From Siderastrea siderea (Eukaryota > Cnidaria > Anthozoa > Scleractinia > Rhizangiidae): a DNA stretch of 64,000 bases. Below, piece after piece: positions 51,847-60,281 of the stretch. Both the position numbers and the translations under genes were made by a program. The notes beneath the pieces are model-generated. The model made no database searches and was not told the DNA's origin. It saw nothing but the letters and a program-made list of their open reading frames with translations. Each line of letters begins with the position of its first letter. Positions within the stretch are counted from its first letter, which is position 1. Where the stretch lies: assembly GCA_964030785.1 (NCBI GenBank), contig OZ034968.1, positions 64,826,899-64,890,898 of the forward strand. Direction: 5' to 3'.

Positions 51847-54800
51847 AGGGGTAGGTCTTGAAGGTGTTGTGATCAATGACTCGTTTGTCATAGACCAACT
51901 TGTACCATTTATGTTGGGGTTCAGTGAGCAAGGTGTAGTTTGTTGGGTTGCGAACAATTTGATGGGAGTTAATGACCTGGATTTCCCTTGGTTTGGGAAG
52001 GGGTTTCTGGATTTCGTCCTTGACATTTTGAAGCATGACATCATAATTCAGCTGGGTGTGTCCTTCGCTGTTGAGTCGGAAGCCTCTGACCTTGCATTCC
52101 ACTTTTCCTTTATTCGTAGTATACCCATAGTTCTTGGGTCCTCCACTGACAAATTCTTGAATGTATTCATCCTTAGCTAATTCGGAGTCGAAGTCCCCAA
52201 GATAGGAACCCAAGACAGGTTGGAATTGAGTGGGTGTTTCCTCCAGGTAGATGACGGAGTCGGTGTCAAAGTAGAGGACTCTTTCCCCTAAGCGTTCCAG
52301 GGCGTCATACAATTTAAGGCGGGCGTGGCAGGTAGTGAAGCAGGCCACAAAAATGTTGAGGTTGGGTGAGCCGCGGATGTCCTCTTTTTGGTTTTGGTAG
52401 TGGATCTCCACAGTTTGTTCATTGATAACTGCGACGTGACGTACGTCTAAGGCATCGCTATCCAAAAACTGGTGGAAGGCATGAGGGTCATCGAAGGCTT
52501 GAATTTGGGTTTTGTTGAGGCGTTGTCCAAACTTGCCCCACATGGAGTTGAGCATGAGCTTAGCTAGGGTACGCAGGCCCGGGTTGTATTCGATCTTGTC
52601 GTATTCTAACTGGATGCCTTCATGCAGGAAGTATTGTTCGATGTAACGTTGCTTTTCTTCTTCTGTCGTGACATCCTTAGGCCACCCACTAGCTTCTTGT
52701 TTGATTTTTAACCAGGTGTTAACATAATCGGCGAAGAGGCCCTCACAGGTCTCTTCAAAATGCCAGGCTTCATAGATGTATTGGACTTGGTACCCGAGCT
52801 CCACGGCTTTATACAGTTCTGGGGTGCACCAGGTACTGGTGAGGGCTCGTTGTTCGTCGGTGTGAGGGCAATGATAAGATCTGTCCAAAAGAGGTTTGTC
52901 CATTTCTTCTTCCACACAACGGGCACAGAGTGGAAAGAGCAGTTTGTTGTCATGACGGTAAGGCAGCACGGGATGGTACAATTCACGGGGAGGCAGGACT
53001 TTGCACTGAATAAGGCCAAAGTACTGGTGTATGTCCGTGTGACCCGGTTGAGAATAGATGGTGGGATGCCCTTTGGGGTACACAGACTTCTTGTTGACCC
53101 ACGGGTACAAGGAGGTGACATCGATGTAGTGAATTTTTTGGTCAGGGGTAATATGATGGTACAGTTTAATGGCATTGGTACGACCTCCACAGAAAGCATC
53201 CCGAGGTTCAAGAGGTTGGATAAAGTTGAGTTCCCGGACGAAGGAGTCGATCTCTGGGTGGGTGTCTCGGAGGTGGTCCCATTGACATCCCCACATTTGA
53301 ATGACGTTGTACCCTTGGTCGGTAAGCTTTTGGACTTTGTTTTGGGTGACGTCATAGAGGTCCTGCATGGTTCGATCATAGTTGCGGGGATGTTTTTCGT
53401 AGCGATGGGGATAACAGGTAGGGCATCCGTGGGTGAAACAGCCTTGAAATTCGTAGACGGTGTGGGTGTCAGGGCAATAACCATCCACATGGATGTTGGT
53501 CCCGGGGATCTTATACTCGCCTTGATTTCGGACATGTTGGATGTACTGAGGCTTTGGATTGGTACTGGTCAGTAGATCGTTGGGGTTGAGATCTTGGAGG
53601 GCGCGTTGACGTAGTTGGTGATCGCACCAGGTTAACCATTCAAGGGCTGGGATGGACTGGTTGATGTTATTTCTCCATCCTTTATGACCGGCGGGTTCGC
53701 TGGCAATACTGTTGGGGATCATCCGGTTCATACGTAAATCTCGATTACAAGCGGAGGCAATGGTAACGTGATCGAAGGGATTGAAGCCTGTTAAGTCTTC
53801 AAACATGCGTTTGAAAGTCAGACATCCTTGTTTGAGGAGTCGTACATCGGAACTGCAATAGGCCAATAACTCTTGTTGAAAATGAAACACCACACCCTGG
53901 TCGCGTTGTTGTTGATGCCAGGTTTCAAAGGCTTGTCTTCCTTCGAGTGTCATGCTCTCAGGCATGTAGTAATCGCGTGAGGGGAGGATGTCCACGTAGT
54001 TTTGATGCTTAGGTATGTTGAACTTGTGGGGGAAATAGCCTTTGCAGAGTTCTGTCAAACCAAAGGTTTTGGGAAACGCGGAGAGGGGCATCTGGAAGAA
54101 ACTCATGGAATCAATGAACCGGATGCGGTCATGTTTGATTTGTAAGAGTTTACATCCGTTGCGGAGCTGCTCGACGATGCGGTTTTCACTATAGTATTCT
54201 TGGATGATAAAGTACCCATCGTACCCTTGAAAATTATGAGCGATGACGTTGACTTGACGGGTATCGTGGAGGGTCAAGGTATCCAGCCATTCCAGAAAGT
54301 CACGGATACAGGTGGGACCTGGGAAAGGCTTGGGTTCATCGTTGTCTTCGGTTTCGACCACGACGAGATTGGCAATGTGTTTTCCGTGGGGTTGCATGGC
54401 TTCGATATCAAAGAAGACGTGTAAGGGTGGCAGGTCTTGCTCGTCCTCGTCCTCGGAGGAGGCAGGGGGTTCCGCGGCGGCGGCGGCGGCGGCGGCGGCG
54501 CCGGCACCTCGTTTGGCGCCAGGACCTTTTTGACGGGTCCTCTTTCTCTTCTTTTGGTCTTGAGGTTTGGGGGCTCTTTGTATAAAACAACGGTGGTCGT
54601 CAGCGTGCACGTACTGATGACAAGACGGGCAATCCACGTGCCAACAAAGGTGACGTTGAATGCGGGACAAGCCTACATTTTGTTGATAACAGTCACGGCA
54701 TCGGTGTCGTTGAGAGCACACGGAGGTCTGGAGGCCCGTGACGGGTTTGCCCGCATGGGTCTTGCTGGAATGGGCTTCGAAACACGCGGGTCCAAAAAAG

Positions 54801-56023
54801 TCCCGATGACACGAGTCGCAACGTTGAGTGGCTTTCAGGTGTCGGGGGTAAGCATATTGAAAGTCTGGACAATCTTTCTGTCGACAGGCTCCACACACCT
54901 TGGTCTTGGTGCATCGATGACGTCCCTCGGTGTTGTAGGGTTTCCAACAATCCGCACACACATAACTGGACCCAAAAAATCCCGGCAATTTGGTGATGAC
55001 ATCATAATGGTCTTGGTTGTGCAACAGGATCAGTTGTTTGTCAGAAAGGGGTCCAAACGTGGTGATGTGAAACGATCGCTGCGCATCGACCAACAGGATC
55101 TGGTAACCGGTGAGGGACGGAGCTTGACTGAATTGGGTCAAGGCGTCATAGCTGCAAGGACCCAAGGGTACCCGGGCTTCATTCTGGAGGTCCAGAGCGA
55201 GACGTCTCTGCAGCGGACCGTACCCCCGCTGAATGGATGCCAATTTCGGGTGCTGGTCCACGCGAGCTTTGGCGACCACGAGGGCTCTGGCACAACAGAG
55301 CTCATCATCATTTTGGATGCGGATGACCGATTTTTTGTTGGCCGTTAACATGGTCATGGTAGGATGGCCGGGTTTCCCACGACGGGGGATGCCGGTACCT
55401 TGAGGAGCATGATGAACTTGAGTGATGGAGACTTGAAAGGAATCATCCATTTCAAATTGTTCGTTGCTGTTGAGGGCTTGGGCTAAACGTTGGAATAGAG
55501 CTTCCACCCGTTCTGTGTCTCGATGCCATTCACCGGCACGTAATCCCCACCCCTGAAAATTATTGTGCAAGCGATCGGATGCTATGGTAAAGTAGAGGCG
55601 ATCTTGATCGTGGAGGTCGGGGGTGGTGGTTAACACTTGATCGACGGCTCGACGTAATCCATCTTGCAGAGCTTGGGTTATATTTTGGCCTGGAAGCAAG
55701 TTCCCCCTTTGGCGTAACTGGGTCTTGAAATGACGTTCTTGTACCCCCATGCGATCACTCTTCCGATTGACAAAAGGTTCGAGTTCAAAGTCGAAGGTAA
55801 CGTGTTCAGAGGGATCCAATCCACCCCCACTTTGTTCCCATTGGTTCAAGGCCTCTTCACAAATGTCGTCGTCACTGTCTGCCATGTTTTCGGTGCAAAT
55901 CAAAGGCCCCATACAGGAATTGGTGTCATCGTCCGAATCAGAGATGTCCAAACCGAGCATGGCTAAAACCTCATGGTGGGCGAGGCCACTTGGCCCCGCC
56001 ACATCGTCTTCTTGAGAGGACAT
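51833..56023 (-). CDS. polB: Protein-primed family B DNA polymerase
   Basis: 1396 residues. The N-terminal third is of unknown role and includes a Cys/His-rich stretch (about 354-480, many CxxC pairs) and a poly-Ala run (about 505-515). The 3'-5' exonuclease motifs are Exo I FDIE (about 538), Exo II HNFQGYD (about 595) and Exo III YCSSD (about 722). The polymerase motifs are A (DVTSLYP, about 967), B (KLMLNSMWG, about 1155) and C (YFDTDS, about 1251), so active-site Asp residues are kept. Between exo and pol, at about 844-900, lies a segment with VDGYCPDTHTVYEFQGC and a later WGCQWDHL, which resembles the endonuclease-like insertion known in Polinton polymerases. It replicates the element's linear genome from a terminal protein. 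A TATA box lies 34 bases upstream of the ATG. Confidence 0.96.
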   Translation of the reverse strand: MSSQEDDVAGPSGLAHHEVLAMLGLDISDSDDDTNSCMGPLICTENMADSDDDICEEALNQWEQSGGGLDPSEHVTFDFELEPFVNRKSDRMGVQERHFKTQLRQRGNLLPGQNITQALQDGLRRAVDQVLTTTPDLHDQDRLYFTIASDRLHNNFQGWGLRAGEWHRDTERVEALFQRLAQALNSNEQFEMDDSFQVSITQVHHAPQGTGIPRRGKPGHPTMTMLTANKKSVIRIQNDDELCCARALVVAKARVDQHPKLASIQRGYGPLQRRLALDLQNEARVPLGPCSYDALTQFSQAPSLTGYQILLVDAQRSFHITTFGPLSDKQLILLHNQDHYDVITKLPGFFGSSYVCADCWKPYNTEGRHRCTKTKVCGACRQKDCPDFQYAYPRHLKATQRCDSCHRDFFGPACFEAHSSKTHAGKPVTGLQTSVCSQRHRCRDCYQQNVGLSRIQRHLCWHVDCPSCHQYVHADDHRCFIQRAPKPQDQKKRKRTRQKGPGAKRGAGAAAAAAAAAEPPASSEDEDEQDLPPLHVFFDIEAMQPHGKHIANLVVVETEDNDEPKPFPGPTCIRDFLEWLDTLTLHDTRQVNVIAHNFQGYDGYFIIQEYYSENRIVEQLRNGCKLLQIKHDRIRFIDSMSFFQMPLSAFPKTFGLTELCKGYFPHKFNIPKHQNYVDILPSRDYYMPESMTLEGRQAFETWHQQQRDQGVVFHFQQELLAYCSSDVRLLKQGCLTFKRMFEDLTGFNPFDHVTIASACNRDLRMNRMIPNSIASEPAGHKGWRNNINQSIPALEWLTWCDHQLRQRALQDLNPNDLLTSTNPKPQYIQHVRNQGEYKIPGTNIHVDGYCPDTHTVYEFQGCFTHGCPTCYPHRYEKHPRNYDRTMQDLYDVTQNKVQKLTDQGYNVIQMWGCQWDHLRDTHPEIDSFVRELNFIQPLEPRDAFCGGRTNAIKLYHHITPDQKIHYIDVTSLYPWVNKKSVYPKGHPTIYSQPGHTDIHQYFGLIQCKVLPPRELYHPVLPYRHDNKLLFPLCARCVEEEMDKPLLDRSYHCPHTDEQRALTSTWCTPELYKAVELGYQVQYIYEAWHFEETCEGLFADYVNTWLKIKQEASGWPKDVTTEEEKQRYIEQYFLHEGIQLEYDKIEYNPGLRTLAKLMLNSMWGKFGQRLNKTQIQAFDDPHAFHQFLDSDALDVRHVAVINEQTVEIHYQNQKEDIRGSPNLNIFVACFTTCHARLKLYDALERLGERVLYFDTDSVIYLEETPTQFQPVLGSYLGDFDSELAKDEYIQEFVSGGPKNYGYTTNKGKVECKVRGFRLNSEGHTQLNYDVMLQNVKDEIQKPLPKPREIQVINSHQIVRNPTNYTLLTEPQHKWYKLVYDKRVIDHNTFKTYPYGYQ
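54478..54508 (-). repeat. GCG/GCC triplet run coding poly-Ala in PolB
   Basis: About ten GCN codons in a row (plus-strand CGGCGGCGG) form a poly-Ala linker just before the exonuclease domain. Confidence 0.85.
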
Positions 56024-56056
56024 GATCAGATGAAGTCACTGGAGATCAGGGCTCTG

Positions 56057-56064
56057 TTTTTATA
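56057..56064 (-). promoter_or_regulatory. TATA box of PolB
   Basis: TATAAAAA, 34 bases upstream of the PolB ATG, which implies a very short 5' leader. Confidence 0.7.
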
Positions 56065-56223
56065 GAGAACCAAAATGTCACGTGGGAGGGGAAGGAGCCA
56101 ATCACTAAACAGGGTACCCCCCTGAGAGGGGGTGCCCTAGGGAGGGGTGGGACGAGGTGGGGGGACCCCCCTCCCCCCTCTCTAGTTAGGGTCCATGGTG
56201 CATCACGGGAACGAATGAGAGAC

Positions 56224-56230
56224 TATAAAA
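56224..56230 (+). promoter_or_regulatory. TATA box of plus-strand gene
   Basis: TATAAAA, 32 bases upstream of the ATG at 56262. It is the only plus-strand TATA box found upstream of a supported ORF in the element. Confidence 0.7.
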
Positions 56231-56261
56231 CAGATCGACCCTCGAGGTGAGTCACCCCAAG

Positions 56262-56474
56262 ATGGCCTCTTGTCAAGACCAATTACTCATAGAGTTTGAA
56301 GAATTCGAAGGGGATCTCGAGGTGGAGGACATCTTGAAGAAAGTCAAGGTGGAGTTGGTGCTCGACCCAAGTGTCGTGGAGTTTGGTGAGAAGTTAAAGC
56401 GAAGAGAGCGGGGACCATGCAAGTCGTGGAACCCCCTGACTGGGATGACCTTTCGTTTTTGCAGGACTTATTGA
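56262..56474 (+). CDS. Small acidic protein, plus-strand ORF 1 (possible spliced first exon)
   Basis: This 70-codon frame has ATG in good context (AAGATGG). The N-terminal part is acidic with amphipathic helices (IEFEEFEGDLEVED), the C-terminal part basic. Its last codons overlap ORF 2 in another frame, and a good intron acceptor (TTTTTGCAG at 56454-56462) lies inside the overlap, so ORF 1 and ORF 2 could be exons of one product. Donor candidates (AGGTGGAG near 56349, TTGGTGAGAA near 56383) are visible. Position and sole plus orientation suggest an early regulator, by analogy only. Confidence 0.55.
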   Translation: MASCQDQLLIEFEEFEGDLEVEDILKKVKVELVLDPSVVEFGEKLKRRERGPCKSWNPLTGMTFRFCRTY

Positions 56475-56617
56475 AAGACATGTCACCCGACGATTGGGAG
56501 CAGGTCATGGACGATGTCGAGGACTTTGATTTGGAGGCATTGGTGCCCCCTGATGGCATTGTTCATGACATGTCACCCGACGAGGGCGTGGATTTGATGT
56601 ACGATTTGGTGTCTTAA
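56417..56617 (+). CDS. Small acidic protein, plus-strand ORF 2, with repeated motif
   Basis: This 66-codon frame starts at ACCATGC (good context) or may be reached by splicing at 56462/56463. It is strongly acidic (D/E about a third of the residues). It contains two copies of a motif, DMSPDDWEQVMDDV and DMSPDEGVDLMYDLV, both ending in a hydrophobic/acidic helix, a pattern reminiscent of transcriptional activation domains. No homolog recognised. Confidence 0.6.
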   Translation: MQVVEPPDWDDLSFLQDLLKDMSPDDWEQVMDDVEDFDLEALVPPDGIVHDMSPDEGVDLMYDLVS

Positions 56618-56686
56618 CCCTCGTCTCAGTATTTTGGCAGAACATTGAACTTGACAACTCGTGAATCAAATGAGACATTTTCATTT

Positions 56687-56692
56687 TTTATT
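56687..56692 (-). terminator. Poly(A) signal for minus-strand genes
   Basis: AATAAA on the minus strand 30 bases past the stop of the PLA2-like gene. It lies between the convergent ends of the minus-strand late block and the plus-strand gene. Confidence 0.6.
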
Positions 56693-56721
56693 ACTCAACA
56701 TGGTATGGTTTGCCATTAAAT

Positions 56722-57072
56722 TTACAATTTTAAACGTTTCTTGGCTTGCATGATTTTCTTGACCACCCGTTCCGTCTTGTTTTTCTTGCCGGGTAATCGA
56801 TCAATGGCTTGGATCATCTTGGTATCGGCTTTCCATTTATCTTGCAAATTCTTGGCACGACTGTAATCAATGTCGTGTTGTTTAGCAATCTGGTCCAAGC
56901 GATTGATCCCGGGATCCCCACGTTTCAGACGTTTGGCCAAATGGGTGCCAGGGCCCATGTACTGATAGCCAGGCCAATGAAATTCTTTGCCAGTTTTCGC
57001 AATCCATTTTTGGACATCCAAGGCTCCTCCTCGTTGGGGGCGTTTGATACCCCTTTTTCTCTTGGTGGGCAT
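56722..57072 (-). CDS. PLA2-like (parvovirus VP1-type) virion protein
   Basis: 116 residues. After a basic head with a Gly-Gly site (RPQRGGA, residues 15-16), residues about 33-80 match the phospholipase A2-like domain found in parvovirus minor capsid proteins: YMGPG calcium loop (38-42), DP..NRLDQIAKQHDIDY with the His66-Asp67 catalytic dyad and Tyr70. The rest is Lys-rich. In parvoviruses this enzyme helps the particle leave endosomes. Here the same role, released by the element's protease at the GG site, is inferred. The ATG follows the upstream stop by three bases. Confidence 0.85.
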   Translation of the reverse strand: MPTKRKRGIKRPQRGGALDVQKWIAKTGKEFHWPGYQYMGPGTHLAKRLKRGDPGINRLDQIAKQHDIDYSRAKNLQDKWKADTKMIQAIDRLPGKKNKTERVVKKIMQAKKRLKL

Positions 57073-57075
57073 GTT

Positions 57076-57714
57076 TTAGTCACTGTCGTAATCCAATCGA
57101 CGTCGTAACTTTTTGCCACGAGCCCAATCTTCCCAACCGGGTAAAGGTTTCAATCGTTCCACTTCACGAGCGGGTCCTTTGCCTTTGCGACTCTCGGCTA
57201 ACTTTTTTTCCAAGGTCTTGCGCTGTTCTCGAAGGGCTTCTAAACGCGACCGGGTATCCCCTCGACTGGTGGATGGGCTCCCTTTCTTGACAATCTTACT
57301 GGTAGTGGCTGCTCCTTTGCCTTTCTTGGTTGCAGGGGTAATGGGTGGTTTGGGAGTCGACGGGCTGCCTTTTATCATGCGCTTCAACCATTGTTCCACG
57401 GGTCCCGTCACCAAATCCCCGGCCTCTTCCTCGCCTTCTTCACCTGGCGGACCACCCGGGGCACCCGGGGCACCAACCCCCACCCCGCCAGGAAATTGAC
57501 GAATGCGTTTGGTTAACTTGATTAATTCTTGACTCAACGGTTTGGTTTGAGCATTCACCAGAGCGGGAGGTAATTGGGGGTTGGCTAACAACACATGTTT
57601 TTTGGCGGCGAGCGTGGCGGCTTTGTTCAACAAGGCATTTTCGGTGAGTTCTCCTTTGTAATATTGAATGAGTTGTTCCAAGTCCTTTTGGGGAATCATG
57701 TACACTTCGTCCAT
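57076..57714 (-). CDS. Proline/glycine-linker protein with coiled-coil ends
   Basis: 212 residues. Residues 1-70 are helical (YMIPQKDLEQLIQYYKGEL, ELIKLTKRIRQFP). A low-complexity Gly/Pro/Glu part (75-100) and a Ser/Thr/Lys part follow. The C-terminus has a charged helix (LEALREQRKTLEKKLAESR) and a basic end. It sits between two small virion-type genes, and its ATG lies within the end of the upstream gene. Function unknown; a minor virion or scaffold protein is plausible from place and composition. Confidence 0.7.
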   Translation of the reverse strand: MDEVYMIPQKDLEQLIQYYKGELTENALLNKAATLAAKKHVLLANPQLPPALVNAQTKPLSQELIKLTKRIRQFPGGVGVGAPGAPGGPPGEEGEEEAGDLVTGPVEQWLKRMIKGSPSTPKPPITPATKKGKGAATTSKIVKKGSPSTSRGDTRSRLEALREQRKTLEKKLAESRKGKGPAREVERLKPLPGWEDWARGKKLRRRLDYDSD

Positions 57715-57926
57715 GTTCGTTGACTACACTCGGAGCAAAGTTCCCCGTCTTCCTGGTCACGGCAACTCTTACAAAGACGGGCCCTCAAGATGTGTTGGTA
57801 CTCTCGATACAACAGGTGATATTTATGCTTCCAATAATGACACTCGTCTTTCCACTTGTCGGTGGCCCGATTGGCCTCTTGTAATAGAGTCATCCACGTA
57901 GGGAGGGTTAACGAACACATTGACAT
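57696..57926 (-). CDS. Small helical protein with C-terminal CxxC pairs
   Basis: About 76 residues from the ATG at 57926. The helical part has aromatic residues (KWKDECHYWKHKYHLLYREYQ), followed by CKSC..LCSEC, a likely zinc-binding pair. It overlaps the neighbouring genes by 19 bases at both ends. No family recognised. Confidence 0.6.
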   Translation of the reverse strand: MSMCSLTLPTWMTLLQEANRATDKWKDECHYWKHKYHLLYREYQHILRARLCKSCRDQEDGELCSECSQRTWTKCT

Positions 57927-58225
57927 AGCACCTCGTGAAGTCCTTGAAACAATCCGCTTCCTTTTTGTTGGACTAACCACTGACGACGTTTTTTGACGGA
58001 ATGTCGACGACGTCCCAAATCACGTAGTACCTTTTTATAGGGTTGAAGTTTAGCCAGCATGGGTGGGGTGACAGGAATCTTGTTTTTTAAGAAGTTCAAG
58101 ACCAGTTCACTCACAGCATTGATTTGATCGGCATTGGCATGTTGTAACAACTCTTGACGTTTGGAACCATTGGCTTCTTGTAACATGGACCGTAAAAACG
58201 GTAATTGACGTCGAAGACGTTTCAT
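57908..58225 (-). CDS. Conserved-looking 105-aa basic/helical protein
   Basis: Start ATG at 58225. The body reads as helices (LLQHANADQINAVSELVLN, KIPVTPPMLAKLQPYKKVL) followed by RRRHSVKKRRQWLVQQKGSG and a Cys-containing end. I believe this layout (ending in LVQ-K-GG/GSG) is common in Polinton-type elements, but recall is weak. The TATAAAAG box at 58293-58287 is about 60 bases upstream. Role unknown, likely structural. Confidence 0.65.
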   Translation of the reverse strand: MKRLRRQLPFLRSMLQEANGSKRQELLQHANADQINAVSELVLNFLKNKIPVTPPMLAKLQPYKKVLRDLGRRRHSVKKRRQWLVQQKGSGLFQGLHEVLCQCVR

Positions 58226-58431
58226 ACTGCCCACGGTCTTCGCCGGAAATTAGACACAGCACCTCCCACACCGAGGGCTCCCATTCTTTTATACTCCTTA
58301 CTCTTGCCCAGTTTGATGCCAAGTTTCGCAGCGCCTTTCAGTAAAGAAAGAATACCTCCACCCACATGCACAGGACCACGACGTGGTCTTCTTCTTCTTC
58401 TTCTTCTTCGTTTTCTGGGTGCTCGCTTCAT
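58222..58431 (-). CDS. Arg-rich core-type protein with GG site
   Basis: 69 residues from the ATG at 58431. The first 18 residues are almost all Arg/Lys, then HVGGG (24-26), then an amphipathic helix (ILSLLKGAAKLGIKLGK). A basic head cut from a membrane-active helix at a Gly-Gly site recalls adenovirus core and pVI-type proteins. Stop and next start overlap. Confidence 0.65.
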   Translation of the reverse strand: MKRAPRKRRRRRRRRPRRGPVHVGGGILSLLKGAAKLGIKLGKSKEYKRMGALGVGGAVSNFRRRPWAV

Positions 58432-58709
58432 TGGATACAACACTTGTTGGGTTTTTTGGCATAGCCTTTGTCAATCAACCAACTGTTGTACCCTTTGGTA
58501 CCCCCTCGTCTTTTATACGCTTGATATTGTTGTTTGTACCCCGAGACCATCTTTCTCCCTTCGGCAGCACTCATTTGCGGTTTTTTCAACGCCTTGACCA
58601 AATCACTTGTGACTTCATACCCCTTTTTCACGTCGACGAACCAAGGTATGCCTTCTCCTTGCTGGGTTCTTCTTTTTCTTTTTGTTCGTCTTCTTCTTCG
58701 GGGGGCCAT
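58428..58709 (-). CDS. Small basic protein, 93 aa
   Basis: Arg/Lys-rich first 15 residues, then a helical/charged body (FVDVKKGYEVTSDLVKALKK, GYKQQYQAYKRRGG). It contains an RRGGT Gly-Gly site near residue 70. Start ATG at 58709 overlaps the previous gene by 82 bases. Likely a virion-associated protein. No family recognised. Confidence 0.6.
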   Translation of the reverse strand: MAPRRRRRTKRKRRTQQGEGIPWFVDVKKGYEVTSDLVKALKKPQMSAAEGRKMVSGYKQQYQAYKRRGGTKGYNSWLIDKGYAKKPNKCCIQ

Positions 58710-59314
58710 GGCTCTAAGAGTGTGGGACTAGGAGGGAGTGGCTTTTTATGGATCCAATAGTCTTTGGGTTTCAAGGGACGAGGACATCCGTCTACATAGC
58801 ATAGGGCTTCCAAGGGTTGGTACACAAAATGACCATGGTAATCTTGGAGACATCGTTTGGGTAATGGAGGGGTGAAATCCACAATGGTATCATCCAAGGT
58901 TTGCATCTTGATTAAAAATCGTTCCAGATCCTCCAAGGGAATACCCCGCACATGGGTTTTCAATTCGGTCAAGGCTTTGGCATAAGTGGTAAACGCAAAC
59001 CGACTCATGGTCACTTTAAATCGGTATTGTTTAAAATCATTCCATCCTTTGACCACGGTGCCCACCGCCGCCAAACAGGCTACCAATGTACTGTTTTCCA
59101 AAAGGGGACCCGCAATCATACCGGCAGCCATCAGGAGTAAGGCCAACCCATTGAACAAGGCATTGATACACCTGTAATGATTCAACATTTTTCGATAACA
59201 CCACCATTGTTGATGATAAAAGGCATACAAGGAATCCATGCGTTGTAATAATTCTGGGGGGAAGGGAAGACCATGTTGTTTCGATCCATTCAATAACGAC
59301 ACGACGGTTTTCAT
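58628..59314 (-). CDS. Two-transmembrane protein
   Basis: 228 residues from ATG 59314. Two hydrophobic helices (about 49-69 and 75-90) with a short turn (GPLLENST) lie in the first half, followed by a long charged helical/cytoplasmic part and an acidic Pro-rich tail (PPEEEDEQKEKEEPSKE). The topology resembles SLATT-type two-TM proteins, seen in some defence systems and large DNA viruses, but similarity is of layout only. It is the only membrane protein of the element in view and could act in the envelope or inner membrane, or in host modulation. Confidence 0.65.
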   Translation of the reverse strand: MKTVVSLLNGSKQHGLPFPPELLQRMDSLYAFYHQQWWCYRKMLNHYRCINALFNGLALLLMAAGMIAGPLLENSTLVACLAAVGTVVKGWNDFKQYRFKVTMSRFAFTTYAKALTELKTHVRGIPLEDLERFLIKMQTLDDTIVDFTPPLPKRCLQDYHGHFVYQPLEALCYVDGCPRPLKPKDYWIHKKPLPPSPTLLEPWPPEEEDEQKEKEEPSKEKAYLGSST

Positions 59315-59316
59315 CC

Positions 59317-59703
59317 TCACGGCGAAACACGGGACGACGAGGTTTGTACGCTCGGTGCTCCTCCTTGTTTATAACTGGTCACAATGCTATTGGTCATGGT
59401 GACATTAGCAATTTCACGTCCTTGGGCCAACTGTTCTTGATCTTGTAACAGCATGCGTAAACGTCGTTGTAAATCCGCTTGACGCAAGGTACGAGGGGGT
59501 GGAGTCCGAGATCCTCGAGGAGTGGAGGGACTGGAGGAAGGTGTCCTAGGTGAACCGGGGAAAAGTCGTCGTCGTCGTCCGCGTCGACCACCACCACCAC
59601 GACGGCCACCACCGCCACCACCACCACCACCACCACCACCACCTCCTCCACCACCACCACCACCACCACCACCAGCACCACCAGCACCTCCACCACCAGC
59701 ACC

Positions 59704-59734
<31 letters not shown>

Positions 59735-60249
59735 CCACCACTACCACCAGCACCACCACCACCAGCACCACCACGTCCACCACCTCTAGTCCTAGGACCA
59801 CGACGTCCCCCACGTCCATTACCATTACCCCCTGCACCCGCTGCTGTTCGAGCACCCGCCACTGTTCTTCTTCGTGGATCGGGTGACACGCGTGCGCTTC
59901 CCCAAGTACGTGGACTGTCCACGGAAGACGGTGGGGTGGTCTGGGGGCTACGGAATGATTGACTTCCTGCACTTCCTACCCCGGCTGGGGAAGAGGCCTG
60001 TGCAGGGGGTGCACCATCCAAATCGGGCCAGCTCGCGATGACGTCCGCAGGGGGGATGGATTCCATAAACTCCCAGAGGGGATCAGCGGGCATTTCCTCC
60101 ATGGCGGCATCGAGAAGGCCTTGGTCTCCCGTGAAATACAAATCTTGCCAGGCCCTTGGGGACATTTGATTGCCGCTGGCCGCCCCCACCCCCGCAGGGG
60201 CCACGGTATCGTACGATTGCGGAGGTTGACGGTCATCATCATCGGCCAT
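59317..60249 (-). CDS. Poly-glycine protein, 310 aa
   Basis: It starts with an acidic head (ADDDDRQPP) and a conserved-looking first 60 residues, then a Ser/Pro-rich part, then about 90 residues of Gly runs broken by Arg and Ala, then RRGRRRRLF and a C-terminal stretch (NVTMTNSIVTSYKQGGAPS) that looks folded. The coding DNA of the Gly part is a long GGT/GGC repeat (plus: CCACCACC) prone to slippage. TATAAAG lies 33 bases upstream. Function unknown. Gly/Arg-rich domains suggest nucleic-acid binding or condensation. Confidence 0.65.
59585..59800 (-). repeat. GGT-rich triplet repeat coding poly-Gly
   Basis: More than 60 glycine codons, mostly GGT, with Ala and Arg breaks. Reverse-strand frames (poly-His, poly-Pro) are shadows. 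Confidence 0.9.
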
Positions 60250-60281
60250 GGTCGCTCTTTTTCCTGTTCCAAGGGGCTCCC

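Larger units (their letters stand above)
56024..56261. promoter_or_regulatory. Divergent promoter region, PolB and early-type plus gene
   Basis: A short shared intergenic region has TATA boxes facing both ways: TATAAAAA on the minus strand at 56064-56057 for PolB and TATAAAA on the plus strand at 56224-56230. Between them are CACGTG (about 56079), a CCAAT-like GCCAATCA (about 56097) and G/C-rich runs. This is the only divergent promoter of the element in view. Confidence 0.75.

Noticed and set aside
52708..53575. Two frames of about 270 codons, one on each strand
   Set aside because: Both overlap the PolB polymerase domain completely; codon pattern of PolB explains them.
54437..55348. 303-codon frame on the plus strand
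   Set aside because: It is antisense to PolB within a long conserved coding region; Gly/Val-rich composition is what a shadow of the opposite frame gives.
59522..59962. Poly-Pro and poly-His frames on the plus strand
   Set aside because: They are other-frame readings of the GGT repeat in the poly-Gly gene.
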